DNA from: Duganella rivi
Lineage (GTDB): Bacteria > Pseudomonadota > Gammaproteobacteria > Burkholderiales > Burkholderiaceae_D
DNA: 64,000 nt
Direction: 5' to 3'
NCBI RefSeq assembly: GCF_009857435.1
Contig: NZ_WWCK01000007.1
Span: 1 to 64,000, forward strand
The position numbers and the translations under genes were made by a program. Numbering within the stretch: position 1 is the stretch's first letter; every line of letters starts with the position of its first letter. Below, piece by piece: positions 26,248 to 35,179 of this stretch. The notes below the pieces were generated by a model. That model was not told the DNA's origin. It saw nothing but the letters and a program-made list of their open reading frames with translations, and searched no databases.

Positions 26248-27459
26248 ATGTTCACAGCAGACCGCCAACTCACACTCAAGAACGTGCTGCTCGCCACCGG
26301 CGTCGTGCTGACGCTGGCGATGGGCGTGCGGCACGGCTTCGGCTTCTGGATGCAGCCAATCTCCCAGGCCAACGGCTGGACGCGCGAGACCTACTCGCTG
26401 GCGCAGGCCATGCAAAACCTGATGTGGGGCGCCTTCGGCCCGTTCGCCGGCATGGCGGCCGACCGCTTCGGCACCATGCGCGTGGTGCTGGTCGGCGCCA
26501 TTGCCTACATGCTTGGCCTGGTGTGGATGGCGACTGTCACGCATCCGACCCTGTTCGTGCTGGGCTCCGGCGTGTTGGTCGGCATCGGCTTGGCGTGTAC
26601 TGCGTTCGGCGCGGTCAGCGGCATTATCGGCCGCGTGGCGCCGCCGGAAAAACGTTCGTGGGCGTTTGGCATTTCGGGCGCGGCCAGCTCCTTCGGCCAG
26701 TTCATGATGATGCCGATCGAGCAGCAGCTCATCTCCGCTGTCGGCTGGCAGAATGCCTTCTACATACTGGGCGCCTTGATCGTGCTGCTGATGATACCGA
26801 TGGCCTTCTACCTGCGCGAGCCAGCGGTGGAGCATGCGCATGGCCCGCAGCAAAGCATCCGCGAGGCGGCCAGCGAGGCGCTGGGTAATCGCTCCTTCCT
26901 GTTCCTCGTCGCCGGCTATTTCGTGTGCGGCTTCCAGGTGGTGTTCATCGGCGTGCACTTGCCTGCGTACCTGAAGGATCAAGGCATCGGCAATCCTGGC
27001 GTGGCGGTATTGGCGCTGGCGCTGATTGGCTTGTTCAATATTTTTGGTTCCTACTACGCGGGCAAACTGGGTGGCCGCTTCCCCAAGCGCTACCTGCTGT
27101 CGACGATTTACTTCTCGCGTTCCGTGGTGATATCGCTGTTCCTGCTGGCGCCATTGATGCCGCTGACGGTGTACCTGTTCGCAGCGGCGATGGGCGTGTT
27201 GTGGCTTTCCACCGTGCCGCTCACGAACGGCATCATTGCCGGTGTGTTCGGCGTGAAGCATATGTCGATGCTGGCGGGGATCGTGTTCTTCTCGCACCAA
27301 GTAGGCAGCTTCCTCGGCGTGTGGCTTGGCGGCTACCTGTATTCGACGCAGGGCAATTACAACATGGTGTGGGGCATTGCGATTGCGCTGGGCGTGATGT
27401 CGGGCCTCATCAACCTGCCGATCAACGAGCGCCCCATCGTGCGCGCGCAGGCCGCATGA
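26248..27459 (+). CDS. MFS transporter
   Basis: 403 aa with about 12 hydrophobic segments. The MFS loop 2-3 signature is present as MAADRFGTMRVVLVG, and the mid-protein loop includes GKLGGRFPKRYLL. It lies in the inner membrane. It resembles oxalate/formate antiporter-like and monocarboxylate-type MFS proteins, but the substrate cannot be assigned. The stop overlaps the 39-residue gene that follows (ATGA). Confidence 0.9.
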   Translation: MFTADRQLTLKNVLLATGVVLTLAMGVRHGFGFWMQPISQANGWTRETYSLAQAMQNLMWGAFGPFAGMAADRFGTMRVVLVGAIAYMLGLVWMATVTHPTLFVLGSGVLVGIGLACTAFGAVSGIIGRVAPPEKRSWAFGISGAASSFGQFMMMPIEQQLISAVGWQNAFYILGALIVLLMIPMAFYLREPAVEHAHGPQQSIREAASEALGNRSFLFLVAGYFVCGFQVVFIGVHLPAYLKDQGIGNPGVAVLALALIGLFNIFGSYYAGKLGGRFPKRYLLSTIYFSRSVVISLFLLAPLMPLTVYLFAAAMGVLWLSTVPLTNGIIAGVFGVKHMSMLAGIVFFSHQVGSFLGVWLGGYLYSTQGNYNMVWGIAIALGVMSGLINLPINERPIVRAQAA

Positions 27460-27575
27460 TGAAGACCTGGCTGCTACGCGGCGCCGCCGCCATTGTGCTG
27501 GCGCTGGTGTTCGCGGCGTATTTGAGGCCGGACTTCGTGGTAGATATCGCGAACCGGATTTATCTCTGCTTCTAA
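27456..27575 (+). CDS. 39-residue single-pass membrane peptide
   Basis: 39 aa starting at ATG 27456, which overlaps the MFS stop (ATGA; a second ATG follows at 27459). It has one hydrophobic segment (LLRGAAAIVLALVFAAYL) and a short tail ending in NRIYLCF. Small size, tight overlap and sensible membrane topology suggest a real gene coupled to the transporter. Its function is not known. Confidence 0.6.
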   Translation: MMKTWLLRGAAAIVLALVFAAYLRPDFVVDIANRIYLCF

Positions 27576-27603
27576 AGACGATTCGCTACATTTTGAATCT
27601 TCG

Positions 27604-27617
27604 TCACAGTACTGTGA
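27604..27617. promoter_or_regulatory. Perfect 14-bp palindrome upstream of the unknown membrane gene
   Basis: TCACAGTACTGTGA is fully self-complementary and lies 47 bases before the ATG at 27664. It could be the binding site of a dimeric regulator. No terminator T-run follows. Confidence 0.45.
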
Positions 27618-27663
27618 ATCGACGGATCTAACATGATGCTTCTATCGTGATGAGGAGCTAATT

Positions 27664-28527
27664 ATGGATGGCATCAATTCTCTCGGCACAATTTTTTCTG
27701 CGCTTCTGAAAGGAGGCGCAGGTTTTTCCGTGCTCATTCTTCTAGCCGCTGCTCTGATTTGGTGGCGTACGCGTTCTGGCCATACGATCCTGTCAAGGAT
27801 ATGGGCATTTTTTTCCTTGAATCGGGGCCGCAGTACATTAAAGTTTTTTGAGCAATTCCAAGAAAAACAAGCTGCGCTGTTGCAGTTCAGATTCAACACT
27901 GGATTGAACGTCCGCACCTTACGTCATATGAAGCGTGTCATCAAGTGGGGGAAAAAGAACGACGAAGATATCGGTGACATCAAGAGATGCGGTGGTTTCT
28001 TCGATCTTGAAAAGCCTGGATTAGCTGAGAGTGCTTCAAAGATAAAGTGGTGGTGGGGAGTTTTTCCTTTTTTATTGGCAGGTCTTTTCTTCAATGGCGC
28101 AGTGGCTGCGACAGTTATCGCAGTGTCAGAGCGTGCTCTAGTTCAATTAAATGAGACCAAGAAGTACATGCTGCTGAGCGTGACGGATGCAAAGCCATTT
28201 GGCGGATCTGGATTTAAGTTTGCCTCTTGTGCGCAGGCTACATCCCAAGACACAGGTTTCACTGCGAGGGAACGACAAGTTATTTGTGACGCTGTGAACT
28301 CATCCGATATCTCTAAAATAGTAAATAGAGGTGTTCAAGAGCAGAGGTGGGGCTTCGGTGTGCTCATAGCGATTTTCCTGTTTGCCATAGCCTTTTTTTG
28401 GCGGATGTACAGGGAAACCGAAAGCGCACGGCGGATGTACGAGCGGCAGGCTTGTCGCTACGCCAAGGCCGCTAAAAAAGTGGTAAAAGCAGCCCAGACC
28501 CGCGTGAATGAGCCGGAGTCTCCCTAG
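27664..28527 (+). CDS. Three-helix membrane protein of unknown function (possibly DUF6216-like)
   Basis: 287 aa, not firmly recognised. GAGGAG precedes the ATG. Hydrophobic segments lie at ~20-34 (FSVLILLAAALIW), ~128-153 (GVFPFLLAGLFFNGAVAATVIAV) and ~228-245 (FGVLIAIFLFAIAFFW). A basic loop follows the first segment (LKFFEQFQEKQAALLQF). Two Cys residues (FASCAQATS, RQVICDAV) lie in the presumed periplasmic part, and a Lys/Arg-rich tail ends the protein. Codon use and base composition are clearly lower in GC than the flanking MFS and recG genes, a sign of transfer. The DUF6216 link is from memory and weak. Confidence 0.75.
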   Translation: MDGINSLGTIFSALLKGGAGFSVLILLAAALIWWRTRSGHTILSRIWAFFSLNRGRSTLKFFEQFQEKQAALLQFRFNTGLNVRTLRHMKRVIKWGKKNDEDIGDIKRCGGFFDLEKPGLAESASKIKWWWGVFPFLLAGLFFNGAVAATVIAVSERALVQLNETKKYMLLSVTDAKPFGGSGFKFASCAQATSQDTGFTARERQVICDAVNSSDISKIVNRGVQEQRWGFGVLIAIFLFAIAFFWRMYRETESARRMYERQACRYAKAAKKVVKAAQTRVNEPESP

Positions 28528-30594
28528 TCAGACTTTGAGGAATTCCTCGCGGCCGCCTAGCCAGCGGGCGAGGTGGGCTTCCACGGTGGCGGCTTTCTCG
28601 GGCGTGTTTGCGTGCAGCAGGTCGTGGGCGACGTCGCGGGCTTGATCGACCAGCCAGCCGTCGGTTTCCAGATCGGCGAAGCGCAGCATCGCTTGTCCCG
28701 ATTGGCGGGCGCCGAGGAATTCACCGGGGCCGCGTATCTCCAGGTCGCGGCGGGCGATTTCGAATCCATCGGTGGTTTCGCGCATGGTCATCAGGCGCTG
28801 CTTGGCGACGTGGCCCAGCGGGCTTTGATACAGCAGCAGGCAGACCGACGCCGCTGAGCCTCGACCCACGCGGCCGCGCAGCTGGTGCAGCTGCGACAGG
28901 CCGAATCGCTCGGCATGTTCGATCACCATCAGCGAGGCATTCGGCACGTCCACGCCTACCTCGATCACGGTGGTGGCGACCAGCACTTGCATTTCGTTGG
29001 CGGTGAAGGCGTCCATTACCACCTGCTTTTCCGCTGGCTTCATGCGGCCGTGTACGAGGCCTACGTTCAGGTCGGGCAGGGCTTCGGCCAGCAGGGCGTG
29101 CGTCTCGGTGGCGGTTTGCAGTTGCAGCGCTTCCGACTCTTCGATCAGCGGGCAGACCCAGTAGATTTGACGGCCTTCCTGTGCGGCGGCGTGTACGCGT
29201 TCAATCACTTCATCGCGGCGATTCTGGTCGATGGCGCGCGTGACGATAGGGCTGCGGCCCGGCGGCAGTTCATCAATTACCGATACTTCCAGGTCGGCGT
29301 AGTAGGTCATGGCCAGCGTGCGCGGGATCGGCGTGGCGGACATCATCAGCTGGTGCGGCACTGCGCCTTCGTTGCCCTTGTTGCGCAAGGTCAGGCGCTG
29401 GCCGACGCCGAAGCGGTGCTGCTCGTCGACGATGGACAGGCCGAGGCTCTCAAATGTCACCACGTCCTGCAACAGCGCGTGCGTGCCCACTACAAGACGC
29501 GCCTCGCCGGATTCGATCATGTCGTAGGCGGCTTGCTTTTCTTTTTTCTTCAAGCTGCCGGTGAGCCATGCGACCTTCACGCCCAAAGGCTCCATCCACG
29601 CGGCGATCTTGCGGAAATGCTGCTCGGCCAAAATCTCGGTCGGTGCCATCAACGCGGCCTGGTATCCGCTATCGATGGCCTGCGCGGCGGCCAGCGCCGA
29701 CACCACGGTCTTGCCGCTACCGACATCGCCTTGCAGCAGGCGCTGCATCGGATACGGCTGGCGCAGGTCGGCGCTGATCTCGGCCAGCACGCGTTGCTGC
29801 GCGCCGGTCAGCTTAAATGGCAGCACCGCCTGCAGATCGCGCGACAAGGCGCCAACCTTGGTCAGCGGCGGCGAACCCTTGGCGCGGCGCGCGCGCTGGG
29901 CGCGTTTCAGGGACAGCTGCTGCGCCAGCAGCTCATCGAACTTCACCCGCGTCCACGCAGGATGCGAGCGGTCAGCCAGCGCATAGTTATCGACGTTCTG
30001 CGGAGGGTAGTGCAGCAGCTTCACTGCCGGTTCAAGATCGGATAGCTGCAATTCGGCGCGCAGGGAGGCCGGCAGCGTGTCAGTCCAATCGACCCGTTTC
30101 ATGGCCTCGCCGATGGCCTTGCGCAGCACCGGTTGCGACAGCCCCTCGCCGGACGGATAGACCGGCGTCAGGGAGGTTGGCAACGGTGCGCCCTCGTTCA
30201 CGACCTTGTAAGCCGGGTGCACCATCTCGGCGCCGAAGAAGCCATGTTTCAACTCGCCCCGCGCGCGCACCCGCGTGCCCTCGGCCAGCTGTTTGACCTG
30301 GCTGCCGTAGAAATTCATGAAACGCAGCTGTAAATCGCCGGTGCCGTCGCTGATATGCACTAAAAGTTGTCGTCTAGGCTTGAAAGCGATCTCGTTTTTT
30401 GTCACAACGCCCTCAACTTGGGACGTGTCGCCGCCATGAAGCCGGGCTTCTTCGATGGTGATGACCTGCGTTTCGTCCTCGTAGCGCATGGGCAGGTGCA
30501 GCACCAGGTCCATATCGGTGTGCAAGCCCAATTTGGCCAGCTTGGCCTCCGCGCTGATGGTTTTTTTGGCAGTTTTCGACGGTGAAACAGGCAT
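28528..30594 (-). CDS. recG: ATP-dependent DNA helicase RecG
   Basis: 688 aa, the usual RecG length. The N-terminal wedge/OB domain is followed by helicase motifs: Walker A LLQGDVGSGKT, the DEQH box SIVDEQHRFGV, motif III MSATPIPRTLA, motif V VLVATTVIEVGVDVPNA and motif VI QLRGRVGRG. RecG remodels stalled forks, R-loops and D-loops. It is divergent from queA, with 70 bases between starts. Confidence 0.97.
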   Translation of the reverse strand: MPVSPSKTAKKTISAEAKLAKLGLHTDMDLVLHLPMRYEDETQVITIEEARLHGGDTSQVEGVVTKNEIAFKPRRQLLVHISDGTGDLQLRFMNFYGSQVKQLAEGTRVRARGELKHGFFGAEMVHPAYKVVNEGAPLPTSLTPVYPSGEGLSQPVLRKAIGEAMKRVDWTDTLPASLRAELQLSDLEPAVKLLHYPPQNVDNYALADRSHPAWTRVKFDELLAQQLSLKRAQRARRAKGSPPLTKVGALSRDLQAVLPFKLTGAQQRVLAEISADLRQPYPMQRLLQGDVGSGKTVVSALAAAQAIDSGYQAALMAPTEILAEQHFRKIAAWMEPLGVKVAWLTGSLKKKEKQAAYDMIESGEARLVVGTHALLQDVVTFESLGLSIVDEQHRFGVGQRLTLRNKGNEGAVPHQLMMSATPIPRTLAMTYYADLEVSVIDELPPGRSPIVTRAIDQNRRDEVIERVHAAAQEGRQIYWVCPLIEESEALQLQTATETHALLAEALPDLNVGLVHGRMKPAEKQVVMDAFTANEMQVLVATTVIEVGVDVPNASLMVIEHAERFGLSQLHQLRGRVGRGSAASVCLLLYQSPLGHVAKQRLMTMRETTDGFEIARRDLEIRGPGEFLGARQSGQAMLRFADLETDGWLVDQARDVAHDLLHANTPEKAATVEAHLARWLGGREEFLKV

Positions 30595-30664
30595 ATGGCG
30601 TAAAATAGAGGGTTGGCCGCCAGTATTGTAAGGCCTACCGTATTTTTGTTAACAGAGTCCTCAC

Positions 30665-31690
30665 ATGTATTCGCTTTCCGATTTCGATTTTAACTTGCCG
30701 CAAGAGCGTATTGCGCAATTCCCGCTGCCAGACCGCAGCGCCTCCCGTCTGCTGCACCTGGACGGCGAGCAGATTATCGACCGCCAGTTCGCCGATATCG
30801 TCGATCTGCTGCAAGCGGGCGATCTGCTGGTGATGAACAATACCCGCGTGCTGAAAGCCCGTTTCTTCGGCACCAAGGAGAGCGGCGGCAAGGTCGAGGC
30901 GCTGGTGGAGCGCGTGCTGGATAACCGCACCGTGCTGGCACAGGTGCGCGCCTCGCGCTCGCCGCTGGCCGGCACCAAGATGCGTCTGGCAGATGCTTTC
31001 GACGTCACCGTCGGCGAGCGCGCCGGTGAATTCTTCACGCTGCACTTCGATGCCGACGTGTTCGACCTGATCGAAGCCCACGGCCGCCTGCCGCTGCCGC
31101 CGTACATCGAGCACGATGCCGATTCGTTTGACGAAAACCGCTACCAGACCGTGTTCAACAAGGTGCCGGGCGCTGTCGCCGCACCAACCGCCGGCCTGCA
31201 CTTCGACGAGCCGCTGCTGGAGAAACTGAAGGCCAAGGGCGTCAACTTCGCCTATGTCACGCTGCACGTGGGCGCAGGCACCTTCCAGCCGGTGCGCAAC
31301 GAGAACCTGTCCGAGCACCAGATGCACACCGAGTGGTACACCATGCCGCAGGAGACCGTGGACGCGGTGCTCGCGGCCCGTGCTGCCGGCCGCGATGTGG
31401 TGGCAGTGGGGACGACCTCGCTGCGCGCGCTGGAATCGGCCTCGCAGAGCGGCCAGCTGGAAGCCGGCAGCGCCGATACCGCGCTGTTCATCACGCCGGG
31501 CTACAAGTTCAAGACCGTGACCCGCCTGATCACCAATTTCCACCTGCCTAAGTCGACCCTGCTGATGCTGGTGTCGGCCTTCGCCGGTTTTGAAGAGATC
31601 CGCAAGGCCTACGCCCACGCGATCGCCAATGAATACCGCTTCTTCAGCTATGGCGACGCCATGCTGCTGACGACGCAGAACAAGGAATAA
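30665..31690 (+). CDS. queA: tRNA preQ1(34) S-adenosylmethionine ribosyltransferase-isomerase
   Basis: 341 aa, typical QueA length. Family blocks are visible: FDLPQERIAQFPL-like start (FNLPQERIAQFPLPDRSASR), DLLVMNNTRVLKAR, TAGLHFDE, YVTLHVGAGTFQPV and NFHLPKSTLLMLVSAF. It transfers the ribose of SAM to preQ1 in tRNA, the step before queuosine. tgt, the enzyme that inserts preQ1, starts 3 bases after its stop, so the pair works in sequence on the same tRNAs. Confidence 0.97.
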   Translation: MYSLSDFDFNLPQERIAQFPLPDRSASRLLHLDGEQIIDRQFADIVDLLQAGDLLVMNNTRVLKARFFGTKESGGKVEALVERVLDNRTVLAQVRASRSPLAGTKMRLADAFDVTVGERAGEFFTLHFDADVFDLIEAHGRLPLPPYIEHDADSFDENRYQTVFNKVPGAVAAPTAGLHFDEPLLEKLKAKGVNFAYVTLHVGAGTFQPVRNENLSEHQMHTEWYTMPQETVDAVLAARAAGRDVVAVGTTSLRALESASQSGQLEAGSADTALFITPGYKFKTVTRLITNFHLPKSTLLMLVSAFAGFEEIRKAYAHAIANEYRFFSYGDAMLLTTQNKE

Positions 31691-31693
31691 GAA

Positions 31694-32833
31694 ATGCTCG
31701 AATTTAAACTGCATAAAACCGACACCACCGGCGTGACCAACGCCCGCCGTGGCGAGGTCAAGCTGAACCACGGCGTGGTGCAAACGCCGATCTTCATGCC
31801 GGTCGGCACCTACGGCTCGGTCAAGGCGATGTCGCCGCTGGAGCTGAAGGAAATCGGCGCCCAGATCATCCTGGGCAATACCTTCCACCTGTGGCTGCGT
31901 CCGGGCAATGACATCATGGCCAAGTTCGGCGGCCTGCACGACTTCATGGGCTGGGACAAGCCGATCCTGACCGACTCCGGCGGCTTCCAGGTGTTCTCAC
32001 TGGGCGCGATGCGCAAGATTACCGAAGAAGGCGTGCACTTCAACTCGCCGATCAACGGCGACAAGCTGTTCCTGTCGCCAGAAATCTCGATGCAGATCCA
32101 GCGCGTGCTGAATTCGGACATCGTGATGCAGTTCGACGAATGCACTCCTTACGAAATCGACAACCGCCCAGCCACCTTGGACGAAGCGGCCAAGTCGATG
32201 CGCATGTCGCTGCGCTGGGCGCAACGCTCGCACGACGAATTCCACCGCGGCGAGAATCCGAACGCGCTGTTCGGCATCGTCCAGGGCGGCATGTTCGAAA
32301 AACTGCGTGACGAATCGCTGGAAGGCCTCGAAAAGATCGACTTCCCGGGCCTGGCCATCGGCGGCCTGTCGGTCGGCGAGCCGAAGGAAGACATGATGCG
32401 CATCATGCAACACATCGGCCCGAAACTGCCGGCCAACAAGCCGCATTACCTGATGGGCGTCGGTACGCCGGAAGATCTGGTGGCTGGCGTGTCCAACGGC
32501 GTCGATATGTTCGACTGCGTGATGCCTACTCGAAATGCCCGCAACGGCTGGATCTTCACCCGCTTCGGCGACATCAAGATCAAGAACGCCCGTTACAAGG
32601 ATGACAAGGAGCCGTACGACAGCACCTGCTCGTGCTACGCCTGCAAAAACTTCTCGCGCGCCTACTTGCACCACCTGAACCGCACGCAGGAAATCCTCGG
32701 CGCACGCCTGAATACCATCCACAATCTGCACTACTACCTGGACATCATGCAGCAGATGCGCGACGCCCTGGATGCCGACCGTTTCCCGGCGTGGGTGCAG
32801 CAATTCCACGCCGATCGCGCGCGAGGGGTGTAA
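31694..32833 (+). CDS. tgt: tRNA-guanine transglycosylase
   Basis: 379 aa, typical bacterial Tgt. It has the catalytic Asp regions LTDSGGFQVFSLGAMRKI and FDCVMPTRNARNG. The zinc site is CSCYACKNFSRAYLHHL (three Cys and a His). It exchanges guanine-34 for preQ1 in GUN-anticodon tRNAs. It lies between queA and yajC in a gene order conserved across proteobacteria. Confidence 0.97.
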   Translation: MLEFKLHKTDTTGVTNARRGEVKLNHGVVQTPIFMPVGTYGSVKAMSPLELKEIGAQIILGNTFHLWLRPGNDIMAKFGGLHDFMGWDKPILTDSGGFQVFSLGAMRKITEEGVHFNSPINGDKLFLSPEISMQIQRVLNSDIVMQFDECTPYEIDNRPATLDEAAKSMRMSLRWAQRSHDEFHRGENPNALFGIVQGGMFEKLRDESLEGLEKIDFPGLAIGGLSVGEPKEDMMRIMQHIGPKLPANKPHYLMGVGTPEDLVAGVSNGVDMFDCVMPTRNARNGWIFTRFGDIKIKNARYKDDKEPYDSTCSCYACKNFSRAYLHHLNRTQEILGARLNTIHNLHYYLDIMQQMRDALDADRFPAWVQQFHADRARGV

Positions 32834-32859
32834 AAGTCCTAACGCCTTGCGGCCAGTGC

Positions 32860-32865
32860 TAGAAT
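32860..32865 (+). promoter_or_regulatory. Candidate -10 element before yajC
   Basis: TAGAAT in the 72-base gap between tgt and yajC lies ~41 bases before the GTG start. It suggests that the secretion genes also have a promoter independent of queA-tgt. No convincing -35 was seen. Confidence 0.4.
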
Positions 32866-32905
32866 ACAGCGCTGTTTTTTCAAACTATAGATATCGGAGT
32901 CACCA

Positions 32906-33241
32906 GTGTTCTTTATTTCCAATGCATATGCCCAATCCAACCCTGTCGAAGCCTTGGGCGCCGGCGGCTTCCTGGGCCAGTACGGTTTCCTGATTCTGAT
33001 GTTCGTGGCCATGTACTTCCTGATGATCCGTCCTCAGCAGAAGCGCGCCAAAGAGCAAAAAGCCATGATGGAAGCGCTGGCCAAGGGGAACGAAGTCGTG
33101 ACCGCCGGCGGCGTACTGGGCAAGATCACCAAGATCTCCGACCTGTACGTGACCCTGGAGATCTCCAGCGGCGCCGAACTGGTGGTGCAAAAGAACTCGA
33201 TCACGATGGTGCTGCCAAACGGCACGCTGAAGAGCCTGTAA
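32906..33241 (+). CDS. yajC: Preprotein translocase subunit YajC
   Basis: 111 aa from a GTG start (ribosome site CGGAGT). It has one membrane segment (FLILMFVAMYFLMIRPQQKR) followed by the conserved basic turn and the small C-terminal domain (GNEVVTAGGVLGKITKI). YajC binds SecDF and accompanies SecYEG at the inner membrane. A GC-rich hairpin lies between it and secD. Confidence 0.96.
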   Translation: MFFISNAYAQSNPVEALGAGGFLGQYGFLILMFVAMYFLMIRPQQKRAKEQKAMMEALAKGNEVVTAGGVLGKITKISDLYVTLEISSGAELVVQKNSITMVLPNGTLKSL

Positions 33242-33249
33242 TTCCCACT

Positions 33250-33274
33250 GGCCCGCGCCCTGCGCGGGCCTTTT
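33250..33274 (+). terminator. Hairpin with T-run between yajC and secD (possible attenuator)
   Basis: GGCCCGCG / CGCGGGCC with loop CCCTG-like centre is followed by TTTT. The short T-run and its position inside a co-directional operon suggest partial termination, which would set lower secDF than yajC output. Confidence 0.6.
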
Positions 33275-33301
33275 GACGTCTACATTGAACGTTAGAGCTA
33301 T

Positions 33302-35164
33302 ATGAATCGTTATCCAGTCTGGAAATATATCCTTATTGCCGTGGCCATCCTGCTGGGCGCGCTGTACACGGTGCCTAACTACTTCGGCGAATCGCCGGCA
33401 GTGCAGGTTACCAGCGGCAAGTCGACCGTCAAGATGACGTCCGAGATGACCGCCAAGGTGGCCGACGTGCTGACCAAGGCCGGCATCGCCAATAACGGCA
33501 TCGCTTTTGACGGCAGCGGCACGTACGCCTCGGTGCGGGTGCGCTTTGCCACCCCCGACATCCAGTTCCACGCCAAGTCGGTGCTGGAGCAAGGCCTGAA
33601 CGCCGATCCTAGCGATCCAACCTATCTGGTGGCGCTGAACCTGCAAGCCGATACGCCGAAATGGATGCAAAGCCTGCACGCGCTGCCGATGTACCTCGGC
33701 CTCGACTTGCGCGGCGGTGTGCACTTCCTGATGCAGGTCGATACCAAGGCGGTGCTGAACAAGCGCATCCAGGGTTTGCAAGCAGCAGCGCGTAGCTCGC
33801 TGCGCGACAAGAACGTGCGTCACGCCGGCATCGACCGCGTGGGCGACACCATCGAAATCAAATTCCGCGACGACGCTACCCGCCAGAAAGCCAAGGACGT
33901 GCTGTCCGGCCAGCTGGCCGACCTGCTGTACGTCGATTCCGGCGAAGGCAGCGAGCTGAAAACCGTGGTAAGCCTGAAGCCAGCCGCGCTCAAGCAAACC
34001 ATCGACGATGGCGTGAAGCAAAATATCTCGACCCTGTCCAAGCGCGTGAACGAGCTGGGCGTGGCTGAGCCTATCATCCAGCAGCAAGGCCCGGATCGTA
34101 TCGTGGTTCAGTTGCCGGGCGTGCAGGACGTGGCGCGTGCGCGTGCCGTGATCGGCCGCACCGCAACGCTGGAAATCCGCATGGTCGACGAGTCGGTCAC
34201 GCCGGGTACCGAACTGTCGGCGGCGATTCCGCTGAACTCCGAGCTGTTCACCGTGGGTAAAGGCGTGCCGGTGGTGCTGTACAAAGACGTGGTGCTGAGC
34301 GGTGATTACATCTCCAGCGCCGTGGCCAGCTACGACCAGAACCAGCAACCTGCCGTCAGCATCGACCTGAACGGCGACGGCGGCCGCCGCATGCGCGACG
34401 CCACCCGCGACCGCGTGGGCAAGAAAATGTCCATCGTGCTGTTCGAGAAGGGCAAGCCGGAAGTGCTGTCGGTGGCGACCATCCAGCAAGAACTGGGTAG
34501 CCGCTTCAACATCACCGGCATGGGCAACGCCGAGAACTCGGCCGAACTGGCACTGCTGCTGCGCTCCGGCGCGCTGTCGGCGCCGATGGAAGTGATCGAA
34601 GAACGCACCATCGGCCCTGCACTGGGCGCCGAGAACATCGACAAGGGCAAGCATTCGACCATGTACGGTTTCGCCGCCATCGCGGTGTTCATGATTGCCT
34701 ACTACATGATGTTCGGTTTCTTCAGCGTGTTTGCGCTGGCGTGTAACCTGCTGTTCCTGCTGGCGATCCTGTCGCAGATGCAGGTGACCTTGACCCTGCC
34801 GGGCATCGCCGCTATCGCGCTGGCGCTGGGTATGGCGATTGACTCCAACGTGCTGATTAATGAGCGCGTGCGCGAAGAACTGCGTGCCGGCGCTTCGCCG
34901 CAGCAAGCGATTGCCGCCGGTTTCGACCGCGCATGGGCCACCATTATCGACTCCAACGTCACCACGCTGATCGTCGGTGTGGCGCTGTGGGTGTTCGGTT
35001 CCGGCCCGATCCGCGGCTTCGCCGTGGTGCACACGCTGGGTATTCTGACCTCGATGTTCTCCGCCGTATTTGTCTCGCGCGGTGTGGTCAACCTCTGGTA
35101 TGGCCGCAAGAAGAAACTGCAATCGATCGCCATTGGTACCGTTTGGGTACCGGGTCAGAAATAA
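33302..35164 (+). CDS. secD: Protein translocase subunit SecD
   Basis: 620 aa, standard SecD length. The N-terminal membrane anchor is followed by the large periplasmic P1 domain, with the D1-type motif YLGLDLRGGVHFLMQVD. The five-helix C-terminal bundle includes the motif ALALGMAIDSNVLINERVRE, with the conserved Asp used in proton-driven pulling. It works with SecF after SecA to draw exported proteins into the periplasm. secF starts 15 bases downstream. Confidence 0.97.
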   Translation: MNRYPVWKYILIAVAILLGALYTVPNYFGESPAVQVTSGKSTVKMTSEMTAKVADVLTKAGIANNGIAFDGSGTYASVRVRFATPDIQFHAKSVLEQGLNADPSDPTYLVALNLQADTPKWMQSLHALPMYLGLDLRGGVHFLMQVDTKAVLNKRIQGLQAAARSSLRDKNVRHAGIDRVGDTIEIKFRDDATRQKAKDVLSGQLADLLYVDSGEGSELKTVVSLKPAALKQTIDDGVKQNISTLSKRVNELGVAEPIIQQQGPDRIVVQLPGVQDVARARAVIGRTATLEIRMVDESVTPGTELSAAIPLNSELFTVGKGVPVVLYKDVVLSGDYISSAVASYDQNQQPAVSIDLNGDGGRRMRDATRDRVGKKMSIVLFEKGKPEVLSVATIQQELGSRFNITGMGNAENSAELALLLRSGALSAPMEVIEERTIGPALGAENIDKGKHSTMYGFAAIAVFMIAYYMMFGFFSVFALACNLLFLLAILSQMQVTLTLPGIAAIALALGMAIDSNVLINERVREELRAGASPQQAIAAGFDRAWATIIDSNVTTLIVGVALWVFGSGPIRGFAVVHTLGILTSMFSAVFVSRGVVNLWYGRKKKLQSIAIGTVWVPGQK

Positions 35165-35179
35165 TCAGGGGCACTGAAG

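Noticed and set aside
23586..26372. A 928-codon minus-strand frame across pyrC, DUF3025 and the Gfo/Idh/MocA gene
   Set aside because: It runs opposite three recognisable genes and across their borders, and it has low-complexity Arg/His/Ala content.
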